Source of the DNA: Desulfobacteraceae bacterium
Lineage (GTDB): Bacteria > Desulfobacterota > Desulfobacteria > Desulfobacterales > UBA5852
Assembly: GCA_014237395.1 (NCBI GenBank)
Contig: JABZFP010000004.1
Span: 50,588 to 114,587 of the forward strand
Reading direction: 5' to 3'
DNA length: 64,000 nt
Of the stretch, positions 1 to 9,243 are shown piece by piece. Under the pieces are notes generated by a model that ran no database searches, was not told the DNA's origin, and was given only the letters and a program-made list of their open reading frames with translations. Numbering within the stretch: position 1 is the first letter of the stretch; each line of letters begins with the position of its first letter. Position numbers and translations under genes: made by a program.

Positions 1-753
1 GGCCACCCCGACGAAACACACGGTTGCAAGAATTACTGACCGTAGGCTTCCACGGGGCGAAACGATTCCTGCATCGGTGAGCTGATCGCTTTTCGTTCCT
101 TCGCTTAGTCTTTGCTGTAAAAGCTTCTCACCCTTATCCAATCTTGATCGCAGATACGGCACCATCAGGGATAAAATAGCAAGGATTACCAGCGCATTGT
201 ATTTCGTACCCAGTGCCAGTCCGCACCATACACCGCTCCAGATAAGGCAGCGCATTTTGAATCCGGAATCTATCCAGCGAAGGACCATATAAATTGAGGC
301 AAACCCAAAAAAAGCCACGCCAAGATCGACGTAGACCTCGGACGCCAGGCGAACGACGATCGGTGTCGAAAGCCAGAGCAATGCCCCCAGCATACCGAAC
401 ACGCTGCCCATCCGGGGCTTTAAATAGTGATACGTCAATCCGGCAGTTAACAGCGCAAAAAACAGATGAATATATTTCGGTGCGATGTCGTTTCCGAAAG
501 ACAGAACCGCGAGGTAAAGCAGGTCCAGATTCATGGGGTAATAGGAAAACGGGATATCCGGCAACTCGACGATACCGCCATGCTTTATAAACAGCTTGGG
601 GATAGCGAGATGATGGGTTAAAGCATCGCGGCTAACGGGCGGAACACTGGCGGTCAGAACGATCCCGACGATCAACACGAAAAGTGCCAAAATCAAGCCC
701 AGCAAGACAACTTGTGGGACACGATTGGGCTTCTTTTCAATAAGTGCTCCCAT
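1..753 (-). CDS. ArnT/PMT-like membrane glycosyltransferase (partial)
   Basis: The ATG at 753 lies four bases after the stop of the upstream methyltransferase gene, and the frame stays open for 251 codons to the window edge, so the C-terminus is missing. The protein has a short charged N-terminus, a first membrane helix at about residues 16-36, then an acidic loop containing SRDALTHHLAIPKLF and PFSYYP. Further hydrophobic helices follow, and a GTKYNALV stretch. This resembles undecaprenyl/dolichyl-phosphate-sugar-dependent GT-C transferases of the ArnT/PMT group, in which an acidic residue in the first periplasmic loop is catalytic. The last visible 40 residues form a charged cytoplasmic loop. 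The gene is probably the last or near-last member of the glycan locus. The acceptor is unknown. Confidence 0.7.
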   Translation of the reverse strand, partial: MGALIEKKPNRVPQVVLLGLILALFVLIVGIVLTASVPPVSRDALTHHLAIPKLFIKHGGIVELPDIPFSYYPMNLDLLYLAVLSFGNDIAPKYIHLFFALLTAGLTYHYLKPRMGSVFGMLGALLWLSTPIVVRLASEVYVDLGVAFFGFASIYMVLRWIDSGFKMRCLIWSGVWCGLALGTKYNALVILAILSLMVPYLRSRLDKGEKLLQQRLSEGTKSDQLTDAGIVSPRGSLRSVILATVCFVGVA

Positions 754-757
754 CCCC

Positions 758-1522
758 CTAATTTCCGCTCGATGGTTTTCGGGCCGTCAGCTTAAATGCC
801 CAGCAAAATCGTTTAAGAAACGGTATGCGGGCAATTTTTTCATCCAGTTGTATGAGCGTTTCCATTCTGGTTTCCGATATCGACAACGGCAGAATGTCCG
901 GGAAAGCCGCAGGATATGCAAAAAATCCGAAGTAGTTGAACTCAATGATCTCCAAATAGGATTCAATTTGGCGGATAAGGTCGATTGGACGAATGGATCG
1001 ATGCAGGGAACTGAAGTGGTTGTCACGATTTTTTAGAATGTATTTCAAGGCCCGCAAGGGGCTGAGATTCGGATCTACCAAAACGGCAACACCGCCGGGC
1101 TTTATAATACGTGCAATTTCGGCTGCGGCAGATGCCATATCAGACAAGTGATGCATTACCCCTTTGGCCATGACGCCATCAAAACACCCGTCTTTGAAGG
1201 GCAATTTTTCAGCATCCCCCAGCACGACCGGCATTTTTTTGCGCTGGGCGAACCGAAGCATACCGTCTGAGATATCGACACCGATCAGAGACCGCTGTTG
1301 ATTCTTTAAAAGCAGCACTTCCTGAATCCATCCGGTGCCGCATCCTAAATCGAGCCACAAACCTTTGTCTGGTGCTGACGCCAGCATCTTTTCGGCCCAC
1401 CATACGTGATAGCGTTGCGAATGTAGGCAATGGTAACGTTCGCTTTCGTATGCCGCCGACACACGGTTTTGGATGTCAATTTCCTGTAACTGCCTCTCAC
1501 TCTTCATACATGTAACGCTCAC
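758..1522 (-). CDS. Class I SAM-dependent methyltransferase
   Basis: The 254-aa protein has SAM motif I, LDLGCGTG, at about residues 57-64, motif II GVDISDGML at about 81, and GDAEKLPF with FDGVMAKGVMHHL further on, the usual order of the methyltransferase-11 type (UbiE/small-molecule group). The second half (residues 150-250) is unlike a bare Rossmann domain and may hold substrate specificity. The ORF overlaps the end of the GT2 gene by 26 bp. An internal Met at residue 6 would shorten the overlap to 11 bp. Placement between a GT2 and a GT-C gene suggests it methylates a sugar, lipid or small glycan precursor. That is inference only. The fold call is firm, the substrate is unknown. Confidence 0.85.
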   Translation of the reverse strand: MSVTCMKSERQLQEIDIQNRVSAAYESERYHCLHSQRYHVWWAEKMLASAPDKGLWLDLGCGTGWIQEVLLLKNQQRSLIGVDISDGMLRFAQRKKMPVVLGDAEKLPFKDGCFDGVMAKGVMHHLSDMASAAAEIARIIKPGGVAVLVDPNLSPLRALKYILKNRDNHFSSLHRSIRPIDLIRQIESYLEIIEFNYFGFFAYPAAFPDILPLSISETRMETLIQLDEKIARIPFLKRFCWAFKLTARKPSSGN

Positions 1523-2372
1523 GACGCATCACGCTGATCTGGTCCACCACCAGACCGAAAAAAAAGATCATGAGAGCCGCCAGCAAGCACAGCAGGGCCC
1601 CGTTGGCCAGGGTCAGCCGAACTGTCGCGATCACGTATGCGCCGTAGACCACGCCCAAAACCGCCAATGCGATCGAGACCGGTATAAAGATACGCAATGG
1701 GCTGAACAGCACCACCAGTCGCAAGATAAGCATCAATACAGTGAAGCCGTGACGCACCTGCCGAACCGTGCTGGTTCCAACTCTTTTCCGAGTCTGGATG
1801 GGGACGAATTTCACGAGGAACCCCATTTTCATCGCTGCGACCGTCGATGTGGATGTGAACGAAAAACCTTCGGGCAGCAGGTGCAGAATTTTTCTTATAA
1901 AAGAGCGTCGAAAAACACGCATACCCGAATTAATATCCGATATCTTATTGCCAACAATGAAATTGGCCGCATGTGTCAGGATCCATTTACCGGGGACTCT
2001 GAATAAATCGATGCGGCTGCCCGCAGCCCTTTCGCCGATCACCATATCGAGATCGGAAATCTCTTCGTACAACCGCTGCAGGTCTTCCGGACGGTGTTGG
2101 CCGTCTGAATCGTAAATTGCCAGCAGTTCGCTTTCCGAGGCGCGGATACCGGTTTTCAAGGCCGCCCCGTAGCCGCGGTTGTATGGATGATGTATCACGC
2201 GCAACCGGTTGGTATAATATTCAAGAATTGCCTCTGTACCGTCGTTTGAGCCATCGTTTACAACGATCAAGTGCCAGCCATTCTGCTCAATGAGCGGCAG
2301 AAGTTCATCCAACGTGCCGCGAATCGCTTCTTCCTCGTTATAGACCGGAATAATGACGGTCAGATCTCTCAT
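1497..2372 (-). CDS. DPM1-like family 2 glycosyltransferase with C-terminal membrane helices
   Basis: The 291-aa protein begins with the GT2 core IIPVYNEEEAI, has the nucleotide-binding VVNDGSNDGT at about residues 37-46 and the metal-binding DSD at 88-90 (YDSDGQHRP). Two hydrophobic segments follow at about 225-275. This arrangement matches bacterial dolichol-phosphate-mannose/polyprenol-phosphate-glucose synthase relatives, which load a sugar from NDP-sugar onto a polyprenyl phosphate. In this locus it would supply the lipid-linked donor for the GT-C type transferases on both sides. The sugar cannot be told from sequence. Start is the ATG at 2372. Confidence 0.88.
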   Translation of the reverse strand: MRDLTVIIPVYNEEEAIRGTLDELLPLIEQNGWHLIVVNDGSNDGTEAILEYYTNRLRVIHHPYNRGYGAALKTGIRASESELLAIYDSDGQHRPEDLQRLYEEISDLDMVIGERAAGSRIDLFRVPGKWILTHAANFIVGNKISDINSGMRVFRRSFIRKILHLLPEGFSFTSTSTVAAMKMGFLVKFVPIQTRKRVGTSTVRQVRHGFTVLMLILRLVVLFSPLRIFIPVSIALAVLGVVYGAYVIATVRLTLANGALLCLLAALMIFFFGLVVDQISVMRRERYMYEE

Positions 2373-2516
2373 CGAGGGTCACTCCAGATATACAACCTAA
2401 GAATAGATGGGTTTCGCTAATGGCGTCGTCATCGCCGAATGAAATCGGGCGGTGTTCCCCTATCAGCCATTATCGTATTACGTGAATACCTTGCCTGAAC
2501 AGAATAGCCACCTTGG

Positions 2517-3488
2517 TTATACCTGTTCTAAAGAAACGTTTTTTACCTCCTGCCGATTGGGCAGGCGCATCCAAAAAACCGCACTTATTAAACCGACGCA
2601 GACAATGTAAACTAAATTATATAAAAACGCAAAACTCAGGGCACTGGCAGGTGATATGCCAAAACGCCCCAGAAGGAATATAAATACCGCTTCGCGTGTG
2701 CCCAATCCGGCAATCGTCACAGGGATGAAACCAACCAGGATGGCGATGGAAACAATCATTGCAACGGTTAAATAATCAAGTCCTAATCCGATGGCACGAG
2801 CGATAAAAAAAGTCTGAAGAAAGTAGATGGCGTAACTAGCGGCTGTCATTATCAACATGTATGCAATTTGGCGCGATAGAAGCTGTCCAGCTTTCTGGCT
2901 GAAAGATGCGAACGCTTCCCCCCGTTTTTTGCTGAGACGGTTCGATATAATTTTCCTTACCATCCCTGCCCTACCGCTCGATTGCCAATGATATAATATC
3001 AACCAGGGCGATAGCGCTGCCGCGATGCAGATTAGGCCGGTGGTCATCAGTGATTGGAATCCAAGCCCTAAAGGATAAAGGCTAAAAAGCGCAACCATCA
3101 TCAAACAGTATAAGTCAAGACAACGGTCCGCGATAACACTTGGGAGCGCTTGACTAATGGATGCCCAACCTCTTTGTTTCAAAAAAAAGGCTTTGGCAAT
3201 TTCTCCCAATCGGCCTGGTGTCAGCAAGCCGATATAAATTCCTGCGAAGTAAAACGATAAAGCGTACCTAAAAGGGCAGTGGATCGCCTGTCGGGTTAAC
3301 ATTCTCTGCCAACGAAAAGCCCGCAAAGCGACTTGGGGAAAGATCAGGATAATTGCAGCTGAGAGTAACACAGGGTCGCTTAACTTGAGCTGCCTCCAGA
3401 CCTCTTCAAGATCAACGTGATAAAGAATAACTGCCAACAAAATTAAGCCGATTGCCTTTAAATATTTCCCCCCCTTCATTTTAGGCAT
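2517..3488 (-). CDS. Flippase-like / LPG-synthase transmembrane domain protein (UPF0104)
   Basis: The 323-aa integral membrane protein has about eight hydrophobic helices and the family hallmark GLLTPGRLGEIAKAFFLKQRG at residues 88-107, followed by DRCLDLY. These are typical of the lysylphosphatidylglycerol-synthase TM domain family (PF03706), seen in AglD and in many proteins tied to lipid-linked sugar export. It lacks the cytosolic aminoacyl-transfer domain of true MprF. In context it may translocate or handle the polyprenyl-phosphate sugar made by the neighbouring GT2. Gaps of 144 bp downstream and 121 bp upstream leave room for separate signals. Family is confident, function inferred. Confidence 0.8.
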   Translation of the reverse strand: MPKMKGGKYLKAIGLILLAVILYHVDLEEVWRQLKLSDPVLLSAAIILIFPQVALRAFRWQRMLTRQAIHCPFRYALSFYFAGIYIGLLTPGRLGEIAKAFFLKQRGWASISQALPSVIADRCLDLYCLMMVALFSLYPLGLGFQSLMTTGLICIAAALSPWLILYHWQSSGRAGMVRKIISNRLSKKRGEAFASFSQKAGQLLSRQIAYMLIMTAASYAIYFLQTFFIARAIGLGLDYLTVAMIVSIAILVGFIPVTIAGLGTREAVFIFLLGRFGISPASALSFAFLYNLVYIVCVGLISAVFWMRLPNRQEVKNVSLEQV

Positions 3489-3609
3489 CTTTCTTCCGTT
3501 TACATGTTTTTAAAGTTGGAAAAACATTCAAGGTTGGCACGTCGAATATTTAGGTTAATGCATCCCGGCAGGAAATTTCAACCCGCAGAAAGTTTAATAG
3601 TTCTGCGAT

Positions 3610-4776
3610 TCAATGGATCACCTTGCGAATTATTTCCGGTGGTATCTGTGCCAGATACACATTACCCTCAATGACATAGGCGGGTGTCCCTGTTATGTCC
3701 AGTTTCATCCCGGCCCATATATCTTTTGCTAACAACATCTGCAGATCAGTCCTTTCGCTCAGGGCTTTTCGCATACCGGACAAGTCAACACCTGTCTGCA
3801 GGGCAAGCTCTCTGAGATCGACTTCTTCCCTTTTCGAACCTTTTTCAAATAGAATATCATTCACTTGCCAAAATTTTCCCTGTTCATTGGCGTAAAGCGC
3901 TAGAATGGCCATTTTTCCTGAACCATTGTGGAAAGGCTCCTTCACGAGAGGATTGATGGCATGGTCCATGGGAAAATGCCGATGCACTATTCGGATATCG
4001 TCGGGATAACGGGCAACAAGTCTACGCAAATAGCGATGCATCTTTCGGCATTGGAAACAAAGGTAATCCGTGTACTCCGTGATTTCCAGCTTCGGATGGG
4101 AAGCGCCTATCCAGGGATGTCCGTCATCGGTAATACCGGTAGCCAGAGTTCCCAACGGTAGTTCGGCACTATACTGCCAATATGACGGAAAGGCGATAAT
4201 AGCCACAAGCATCATCGAAAAAATGAGGCCGGCACTCCATCGTGTTATTGAATTGCGCCACAGCAGGAGGATGTCTTGCCTTAGGCCTATGCATAACGAG
4301 GGGAGATAAAATCGCTTGCGAATGATCCAGATATAAAAAAGTAACAGCAGGTTTATGCCGTAGCTCAGGATGCACATGATGCAGTAGCTGTGGACATAAT
4401 AGGTAGAAATGAACGCCAGAACGACGCTATAGAGACTGAAGAACAAAGCGATCAGTTGAAGAACCGCCCAGCCGTTCTTTTGGCGATGCCATTCCCCCTT
4501 TGCATTGACGAGCATCAGTAAAAATACGAGGTAGCCCAAAACGCCCCATACGGGCACCGGTACTCCCAAGAGAATGGAATAAGGGCTTTGGGAAACCGTG
4601 TCACAATTAATGGACTTGCTGATGGCACAAAAACTGCTGTAGCCTATATCTGTATAGACGCGATAATGGGATATCGACAAATAGATGGAATCGGCAAATC
4701 CACCAACCGAGAGGATGAAAGCCGGCCAAAAATAGACTGGAAAAGGATATGCTTTTATTTTTTTTTCATTTTTCAA
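3610..4776 (-). CDS. VKOR-DsbA fusion, periplasmic disulfide-forming protein
   Basis: The N-terminal half is a vitamin K epoxide reductase-like membrane domain. It carries the loop cysteines C50 and C58 (in SINCDTVSQSPYS), the GVPVPVWGVLGY helix and the quinone-side CxxC at 132-135 (CIMC). A further TM segment at about 180-197 leads to a thioredoxin-fold DsbA-like domain with CFQC at 240-243 and a cis-proline motif TGTPAY around 362-367. Such fusions oxidise DsbA directly with quinone and replace the DsbA/DsbB pair. The full 388-aa length is consistent with an intact enzyme. Its position in the glycan/pilin locus, near a pilin with two cysteines, hints at a role in folding pilin or the periplasmic loops of the transferases. 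Confidence 0.88.
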   Translation of the reverse strand: MKNEKKIKAYPFPVYFWPAFILSVGGFADSIYLSISHYRVYTDIGYSSFCAISKSINCDTVSQSPYSILLGVPVPVWGVLGYLVFLLMLVNAKGEWHRQKNGWAVLQLIALFFSLYSVVLAFISTYYVHSYCIMCILSYGINLLLLFYIWIIRKRFYLPSLCIGLRQDILLLWRNSITRWSAGLIFSMMLVAIIAFPSYWQYSAELPLGTLATGITDDGHPWIGASHPKLEITEYTDYLCFQCRKMHRYLRRLVARYPDDIRIVHRHFPMDHAINPLVKEPFHNGSGKMAILALYANEQGKFWQVNDILFEKGSKREEVDLRELALQTGVDLSGMRKALSERTDLQMLLAKDIWAGMKLDITGTPAYVIEGNVYLAQIPPEIIRKVIH

Positions 4777-4812
4777 GATGCAACGCCGCTCCTGATTTTA
4801 CCAATGCTGCTT

Positions 4813-6888
4813 TCAAATTGTTGGTTGGCTTCGGCCTATCTCATTGATATGCTCTCGTATAAATTTTCTTATTCTAATCGGATTTCCGATTTCATTTACC
4901 GAATCATTTAAAATAACAGCGATGGCGTCAATCGGAAAACGATTAAAAATATCCTTCATAATTCGGTTGGCTTTTCTCTTGTCACGACGTTCCAAGTGAT
5001 TCTCCAGAATGCAAAGCATGACCATCAGGTCTCCGGGAGCAGCCCGGTAAGCCCGCCTTAAAAACCAGGCGCCCTTGTCCGGAAGGCCCATTTGCGTCAG
5101 TGCAATCCCAATTTGAAGGTTAGCGGATCGGCTGGTGGAATCAAGCGCCAGCAAACGCCTTGAAATCGATAGGGATTCTTTCAAAAGATGTTGCTTAAGC
5201 AGAACAAATCCTTTTAAATTCAGCGCATGCCTGTCTTCCGGATTATTTTCGATCAGCCAGTCCAGATGATCGGTAGCCCGTTCAAATTGACCGATCTCCG
5301 TGTAGGCAACTGCAAGATTATAACGGGATTTAGCCGTTTCCGGCAAAATCGCCAAGGCCTTCTCATAATGCGCAATGGCGCTATCATAGTCCTTCTTTTT
5401 AAAATAAATCGTTCCGATGTTGGTCAAGGCCATGATATCAAAATGTTTTCGACGCGGCGGTTGCAATGACATGCTGTTCTTGTAAAGAATGATAGCCTGT
5501 TCATAACGTCCCCGGCGTTCGAGGTCTTTTGCCAGGTTGAAGACCGGTCGTGCCCTACCCGGCGCTTTGCGATGGGTATCGTTCCATAGGCTCGCTTCAC
5601 TCTGCCAATCCTGGTTACGGGTATACGTTCCGGCTACGAGCAAAACGATGATCAAAAAAGGGAAAATCTGAAGCAACAAAACCAAATTGCGACTTCTTGA
5701 TTTTAATAGGTTTTTTAGATCGATAAACCCCGCGGCAAATGGTAAAAATATGAAGATCGAAGATAGATAATTTCGATGCTCAAACACCATTTCGAGGGGG
5801 AAAATAGAGGATTCGATGGCATGATTGAGGAAGAAAAACAAAATTGCAAACGCTACAAGCGGCTGCTTGCGCACCAATAATAACCCTGTGCCTATTAAAA
5901 TTCCGACAATAAGAAAGGCGGGTAAAGTGGTCCAGGGGTTCAACATACTGGTGGATACCGCGAAATCATGTTCTAAGGAAAGTCGTTGGGGAATTGGGTA
6001 AAAAATCAGACTAAGGTAAAAAAGAAGTACCCTGGGTTGGGTGAATGCCCGTTCCGCAAGTGAAAAGGGCCGCATCTCATAGGATCGCGCCAGGATATGG
6101 ACAAGATTCCTGTCCGACCAGTAAAAATAGATTGCCACAGAGATGACGGTGAAAATACTCCCCGCGATGAATACACCACCCAGTCGCCGGTTGATATAGG
6201 GTTCTGATTTTTCGCTGAAAAACAGCCATTCCATCAATACAATTGCCAATGGGACGGTTGCGGCATTCCCTTTTGTTCCCAATGCCAATATAAATGCTAT
6301 CCCGACGCCTATTCCCCACATGATCTTCCATCGAACGGGCAAGCTCAAGCGCAGTTTAAGGTAGGCGATCAAAGCGACCATATAAAAGAATGTCGTCAGG
6401 CTGGCCATCCGCTGGACGATATAGGTAACGGCTTGCGTCTGGATCGGATTGAGCGCCCAAAGCAAACTCGCTCCGAGGGCAATGGCATGGATGTGAGCAC
6501 GATGTCGATCCGGAAACCCGGGTGTGGCGCCAAGCAAAACGATAAACGAATATAACAGCCATGTATTAAAAATGTGGATAATCAGGTTAATCAGGTGAAA
6601 GCCGGCCACGTTGGCACCGTGCAAATACCAATTGAGGGCGAAGGACAGGTTGGCCACGGGGCGTGAAAGGTTGTTGCCGTGTGCTTGATCGACGCCTATC
6701 GCCTGTGAGAGGGACGCCATATTCCATTCTGTCATTTGTATCGCTGGATTGTTGAGGATATTGGGATAGTCGTCCATGTGCCAGGAGGCATTGAAGGAGT
6801 TGCCGTAAGCCGCCAGCAAAAGCGCGAGAATAAGCAGCAGGGTCCTTGGGCGCGTATTGTTCATCACCGAAAGGCGGGGGTCATCCAT
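4813..6888 (-). CDS. TMTC-like membrane glycosyltransferase with TPR domain (copy 1)
   Basis: The 691-aa protein has two parts. The N-terminal ~400 residues hold about ten membrane helices with signatures of the TMTC/GT-C group: a first-loop acidic pair WHMDDYPNILNNPAI (D39, D40), SRPVANLSFALNW, GFHLINLIIH and HPIQTQAVTYIVQR. From about residue 450 there are TPR repeats (for example AIAHYEKALAILPETAKSRYNLAVAY). Eukaryotic TMTC1-4 share this architecture and transfer O-linked mannose from dolichyl-phosphate-mannose. The next gene upstream is a paralogue of the same length. A start at the internal Met9 is possible, as neither site has a good Shine-Dalgarno sequence. Glycosyltransferase activity is inferred from family resemblance. 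Confidence 0.75.
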   Translation of the reverse strand: MDDPRLSVMNNTRPRTLLLILALLLAAYGNSFNASWHMDDYPNILNNPAIQMTEWNMASLSQAIGVDQAHGNNLSRPVANLSFALNWYLHGANVAGFHLINLIIHIFNTWLLYSFIVLLGATPGFPDRHRAHIHAIALGASLLWALNPIQTQAVTYIVQRMASLTTFFYMVALIAYLKLRLSLPVRWKIMWGIGVGIAFILALGTKGNAATVPLAIVLMEWLFFSEKSEPYINRRLGGVFIAGSIFTVISVAIYFYWSDRNLVHILARSYEMRPFSLAERAFTQPRVLLFYLSLIFYPIPQRLSLEHDFAVSTSMLNPWTTLPAFLIVGILIGTGLLLVRKQPLVAFAILFFFLNHAIESSIFPLEMVFEHRNYLSSIFIFLPFAAGFIDLKNLLKSRSRNLVLLLQIFPFLIIVLLVAGTYTRNQDWQSEASLWNDTHRKAPGRARPVFNLAKDLERRGRYEQAIILYKNSMSLQPPRRKHFDIMALTNIGTIYFKKKDYDSAIAHYEKALAILPETAKSRYNLAVAYTEIGQFERATDHLDWLIENNPEDRHALNLKGFVLLKQHLLKESLSISRRLLALDSTSRSANLQIGIALTQMGLPDKGAWFLRRAYRAAPGDLMVMLCILENHLERRDKRKANRIMKDIFNRFPIDAIAVILNDSVNEIGNPIRIRKFIREHINEIGRSQPTI

Positions 6889-6912
6889 GGCACCACTTTC
6901 GTCCCATCTGTT

Positions 6913-8985
6913 TTAAAACCTATCGGAAATGCTGTGATTGATTTCAAAATCAATAAGACAGGCTCTAATAAAAGGGCCAACGATATTTCTATCGTATAGT
7001 CGCACACCGTTCGTAGTCGTTGTCAGAAGTCTGTCAATGATACCCAGCGGCACCTGCAGAAGGAGTTTCCGGGTATAATCCTCGGCGACAGTTGGCTGAT
7101 CCTCTTTTAAGCTGAGATCAATCAGGCACAGCCGCGGCGTCGGATTGTTCGGGGCCAGTCGAATCGCCGTTTCAAGTATTTTCGCCGCCGCCCTATTGTG
7201 GCCCAATCGGCCCAACGCCACCCCGAGGTTTGTCAATGTGTTCACGTCATCCGATTTCTGAGCCAACGCATTTTCGAGAAGTCGCCGCGCTTCTTCATTC
7301 GAGCCCATCTGCAAGCGGATCAGTCCGGCCGTATTGAGGTAATAGGGATGCCGTGGGTTGTATTCCAATAGTATCATCGCGTTGTCTAAGGCCCGTTGGT
7401 ATTCACCTTCGGACAACAAGGAAAATATCAGGTTGTAACGCGCAATTTCATGCTCCGGGAAGATCGCAAGCGCACGCCGAAAATGGTCGATGGCCAATCC
7501 CGTTTTATGGGTCTTTTGGAACAGCACCCCCATATTCGTCAACGCCAGGGCGTGTACGCGTTTGGGTGCGGGGTCATATAAATTCAGGGAATGGGCGTAG
7601 AGTTTTAGGGCCAACGGAAAATTACGGCGTGATTCATGATAAGCAGCCAACTGCAGGTACGGTCGTGCGGTATGCGGTGCTTTAACCAAAACGTCTTCCC
7701 AGAACAGTTTTTTGTTATGCCACATACTGTTGCGGCTGTGCGTGGCCCATCCCAAGGCGATAAAAAGTAAAATCGTCCCCGCCACGATGACGCCGCTTTG
7801 GAAACGCTTTTGTGAAATAGTGGCATTGATGCCTTTTTGCAAGGCAGCCGCCACCGGGACGAACAAAAACATGCTGGGCAAGTAATTGCGATGCTCGAAT
7901 ACCAGTTCCAACGGTATAACGGTCGATTCAATCAAGTGGTTTAAAAAATAAAATAAAATCGCCAGTGCAATCAAAGGGGCTCTTCGGATGGCAAGCAGTC
8001 CGGCGCCAATAATCCCCAGGATACCGATCAGGGACGGTATGGTTGTCCAGGGTTGCAAAAAAGATGTTGATATCGTGATTTCATGAACAAGTGAGAACCG
8101 CCCGGGCAAAGGCCAAAAAATCTGGGACAAATAAAGCCATAGAACCCGGGGTTCGGTAAGGAGCCTTTCGAATAACGTAAAAGGGCGCCCCTGGTAAGCG
8201 CGTGGGAAATAGTCAATGGGATTGCCTTTCCAGATCCACAAGAAACCAAGACAACCAACCAGTAGCAACCCACCAATGCCAAGGGTCATCCATATGATCC
8301 GCCGCCGGACGTCAGGCATTTTTAAATCCTGAAAAAACAGGACTTCCACTAACCAAAGCGAAGCCGGTAAAAGGGCGGTGTTGAGCTTGGAAGCCAGCGC
8401 CAGAAGGTAGCATAAAACACAACCGGTAAAAGCAACGATCTGGTACCTGCAATTTTCTGACCGACGACCGGCACCATAAAAATAGATCGCCGCAATGAAA
8501 AAAACGGCTGCCAGGGAGGTGGAACGCTGCACGATGTAAGTAACCGCCTGCGTTTGAATGGGGTGCAAGGCCCACAGGACGGTGGCCGTCAAAGCGATAA
8601 ATCGGGTTTTCTCGTCCTTCCAGTATCGGCAGTTCCCCGAATTGAGCAGCATCCTGATGGTCTTGAAAAGGATCAAAGCTGCAAAAAAGTGAATCAGCAG
8701 ATTGACCACATGGTATCCGGTAACGTCGTCTTCGGAAAATAGCCAATTCAACCCGAAGGTCATCATGGTTAAAGGACGATGCAGATTTTCGTTGTAATAA
8801 ACGCTTTTCAGGAGTTCAGACGGGACAAAACCGGTCAGATGGACGGCCGAATTATTGACGATACGCAGGAGATCGTCAAAATACCATGGGACTTGGAGGG
8901 TGTTGCCATAACAGATGAAAACCAAACCGAACAACAATAGCGGTGCGATGGCAGTTCGGCCTGAAGATTGTTTTTCATTATACAT
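6913..8985 (-). CDS. TMTC-like membrane glycosyltransferase with TPR domain (copy 2)
   Basis: The 690-aa paralogue of the downstream gene lies 24 bp from it. It shows the same order of features: WYFDDLLRIVNN (D37, D38) in the first periplasmic loop, LHRPLTMMTFGLNW, GYHVVNLLIHFF and HPIQTQAVTYIVQRSTSL, about ten helices, then a TPR region (AIDHFRRALAIFPEHEIARYN and following repeats). The two copies have diverged along their whole length, so the duplication is not recent. Different acceptor or donor specificity is plausible. The gene is preceded by a 260-bp spacer containing the pilA terminator, so it probably has its own promoter. No clear ribosome-binding site precedes the ATG. Confidence 0.75.
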   Translation of the reverse strand: MYNEKQSSGRTAIAPLLLFGLVFICYGNTLQVPWYFDDLLRIVNNSAVHLTGFVPSELLKSVYYNENLHRPLTMMTFGLNWLFSEDDVTGYHVVNLLIHFFAALILFKTIRMLLNSGNCRYWKDEKTRFIALTATVLWALHPIQTQAVTYIVQRSTSLAAVFFIAAIYFYGAGRRSENCRYQIVAFTGCVLCYLLALASKLNTALLPASLWLVEVLFFQDLKMPDVRRRIIWMTLGIGGLLLVGCLGFLWIWKGNPIDYFPRAYQGRPFTLFERLLTEPRVLWLYLSQIFWPLPGRFSLVHEITISTSFLQPWTTIPSLIGILGIIGAGLLAIRRAPLIALAILFYFLNHLIESTVIPLELVFEHRNYLPSMFLFVPVAAALQKGINATISQKRFQSGVIVAGTILLFIALGWATHSRNSMWHNKKLFWEDVLVKAPHTARPYLQLAAYHESRRNFPLALKLYAHSLNLYDPAPKRVHALALTNMGVLFQKTHKTGLAIDHFRRALAIFPEHEIARYNLIFSLLSEGEYQRALDNAMILLEYNPRHPYYLNTAGLIRLQMGSNEEARRLLENALAQKSDDVNTLTNLGVALGRLGHNRAAAKILETAIRLAPNNPTPRLCLIDLSLKEDQPTVAEDYTRKLLLQVPLGIIDRLLTTTTNGVRLYDRNIVGPFIRACLIDFEINHSISDRF

Positions 8986-9017
8986 TACAGCGAACCTGTT
9001 TCTATCGAGATTTTACA

Positions 9018-9048
9018 AGAAAACCGTTCCCAAAAGGGCGGGTTTTCT
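9018..9048. other. Hairpin-forming inverted repeat between pilA terminator and TPR gene
   Basis: AGAAAACC...TTCCC and GGGCGGGTTTTCT face each other around an AAAA loop, with one mismatch or bulge. It lies 33-63 bases upstream of the ATG at 8985, after the pilA terminator, so it falls in the probable leader of the TMTC-like gene. No run of T follows in either direction that would make it a convincing terminator. Confidence 0.35.
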
Positions 9049-9178
9049 CCAACAACTATACTTATCTTTTATTATCAGGAACCGTTATAAGATCAAGTTT
9101 TTTAAAGAAAAGCCCTGCTGTTACTCTTTCTGATTTTTCCCGGTCGAGTTTACCGACGCATCCGAAAGGCAGACGCCA

Positions 9179-9213
9179 TAAAAAAAAGGGGGAGGCTACG
9201 TAGCCTCCCCCTT
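9179..9213 (-). terminator. Rho-independent terminator of pilA
   Basis: A perfect 14-bp inverted repeat (AAGGGGGAGGCTAC and its complement, 9186-9213) begins 30 bases past the pilA stop. Read on the minus strand it runs into eight T residues. It should insulate pilA from the TMTC-like genes downstream. Confidence 0.9.
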
Positions 9214-9243
9214 CAATAAACGTCTGTCAGGTAACGCTGAGAA

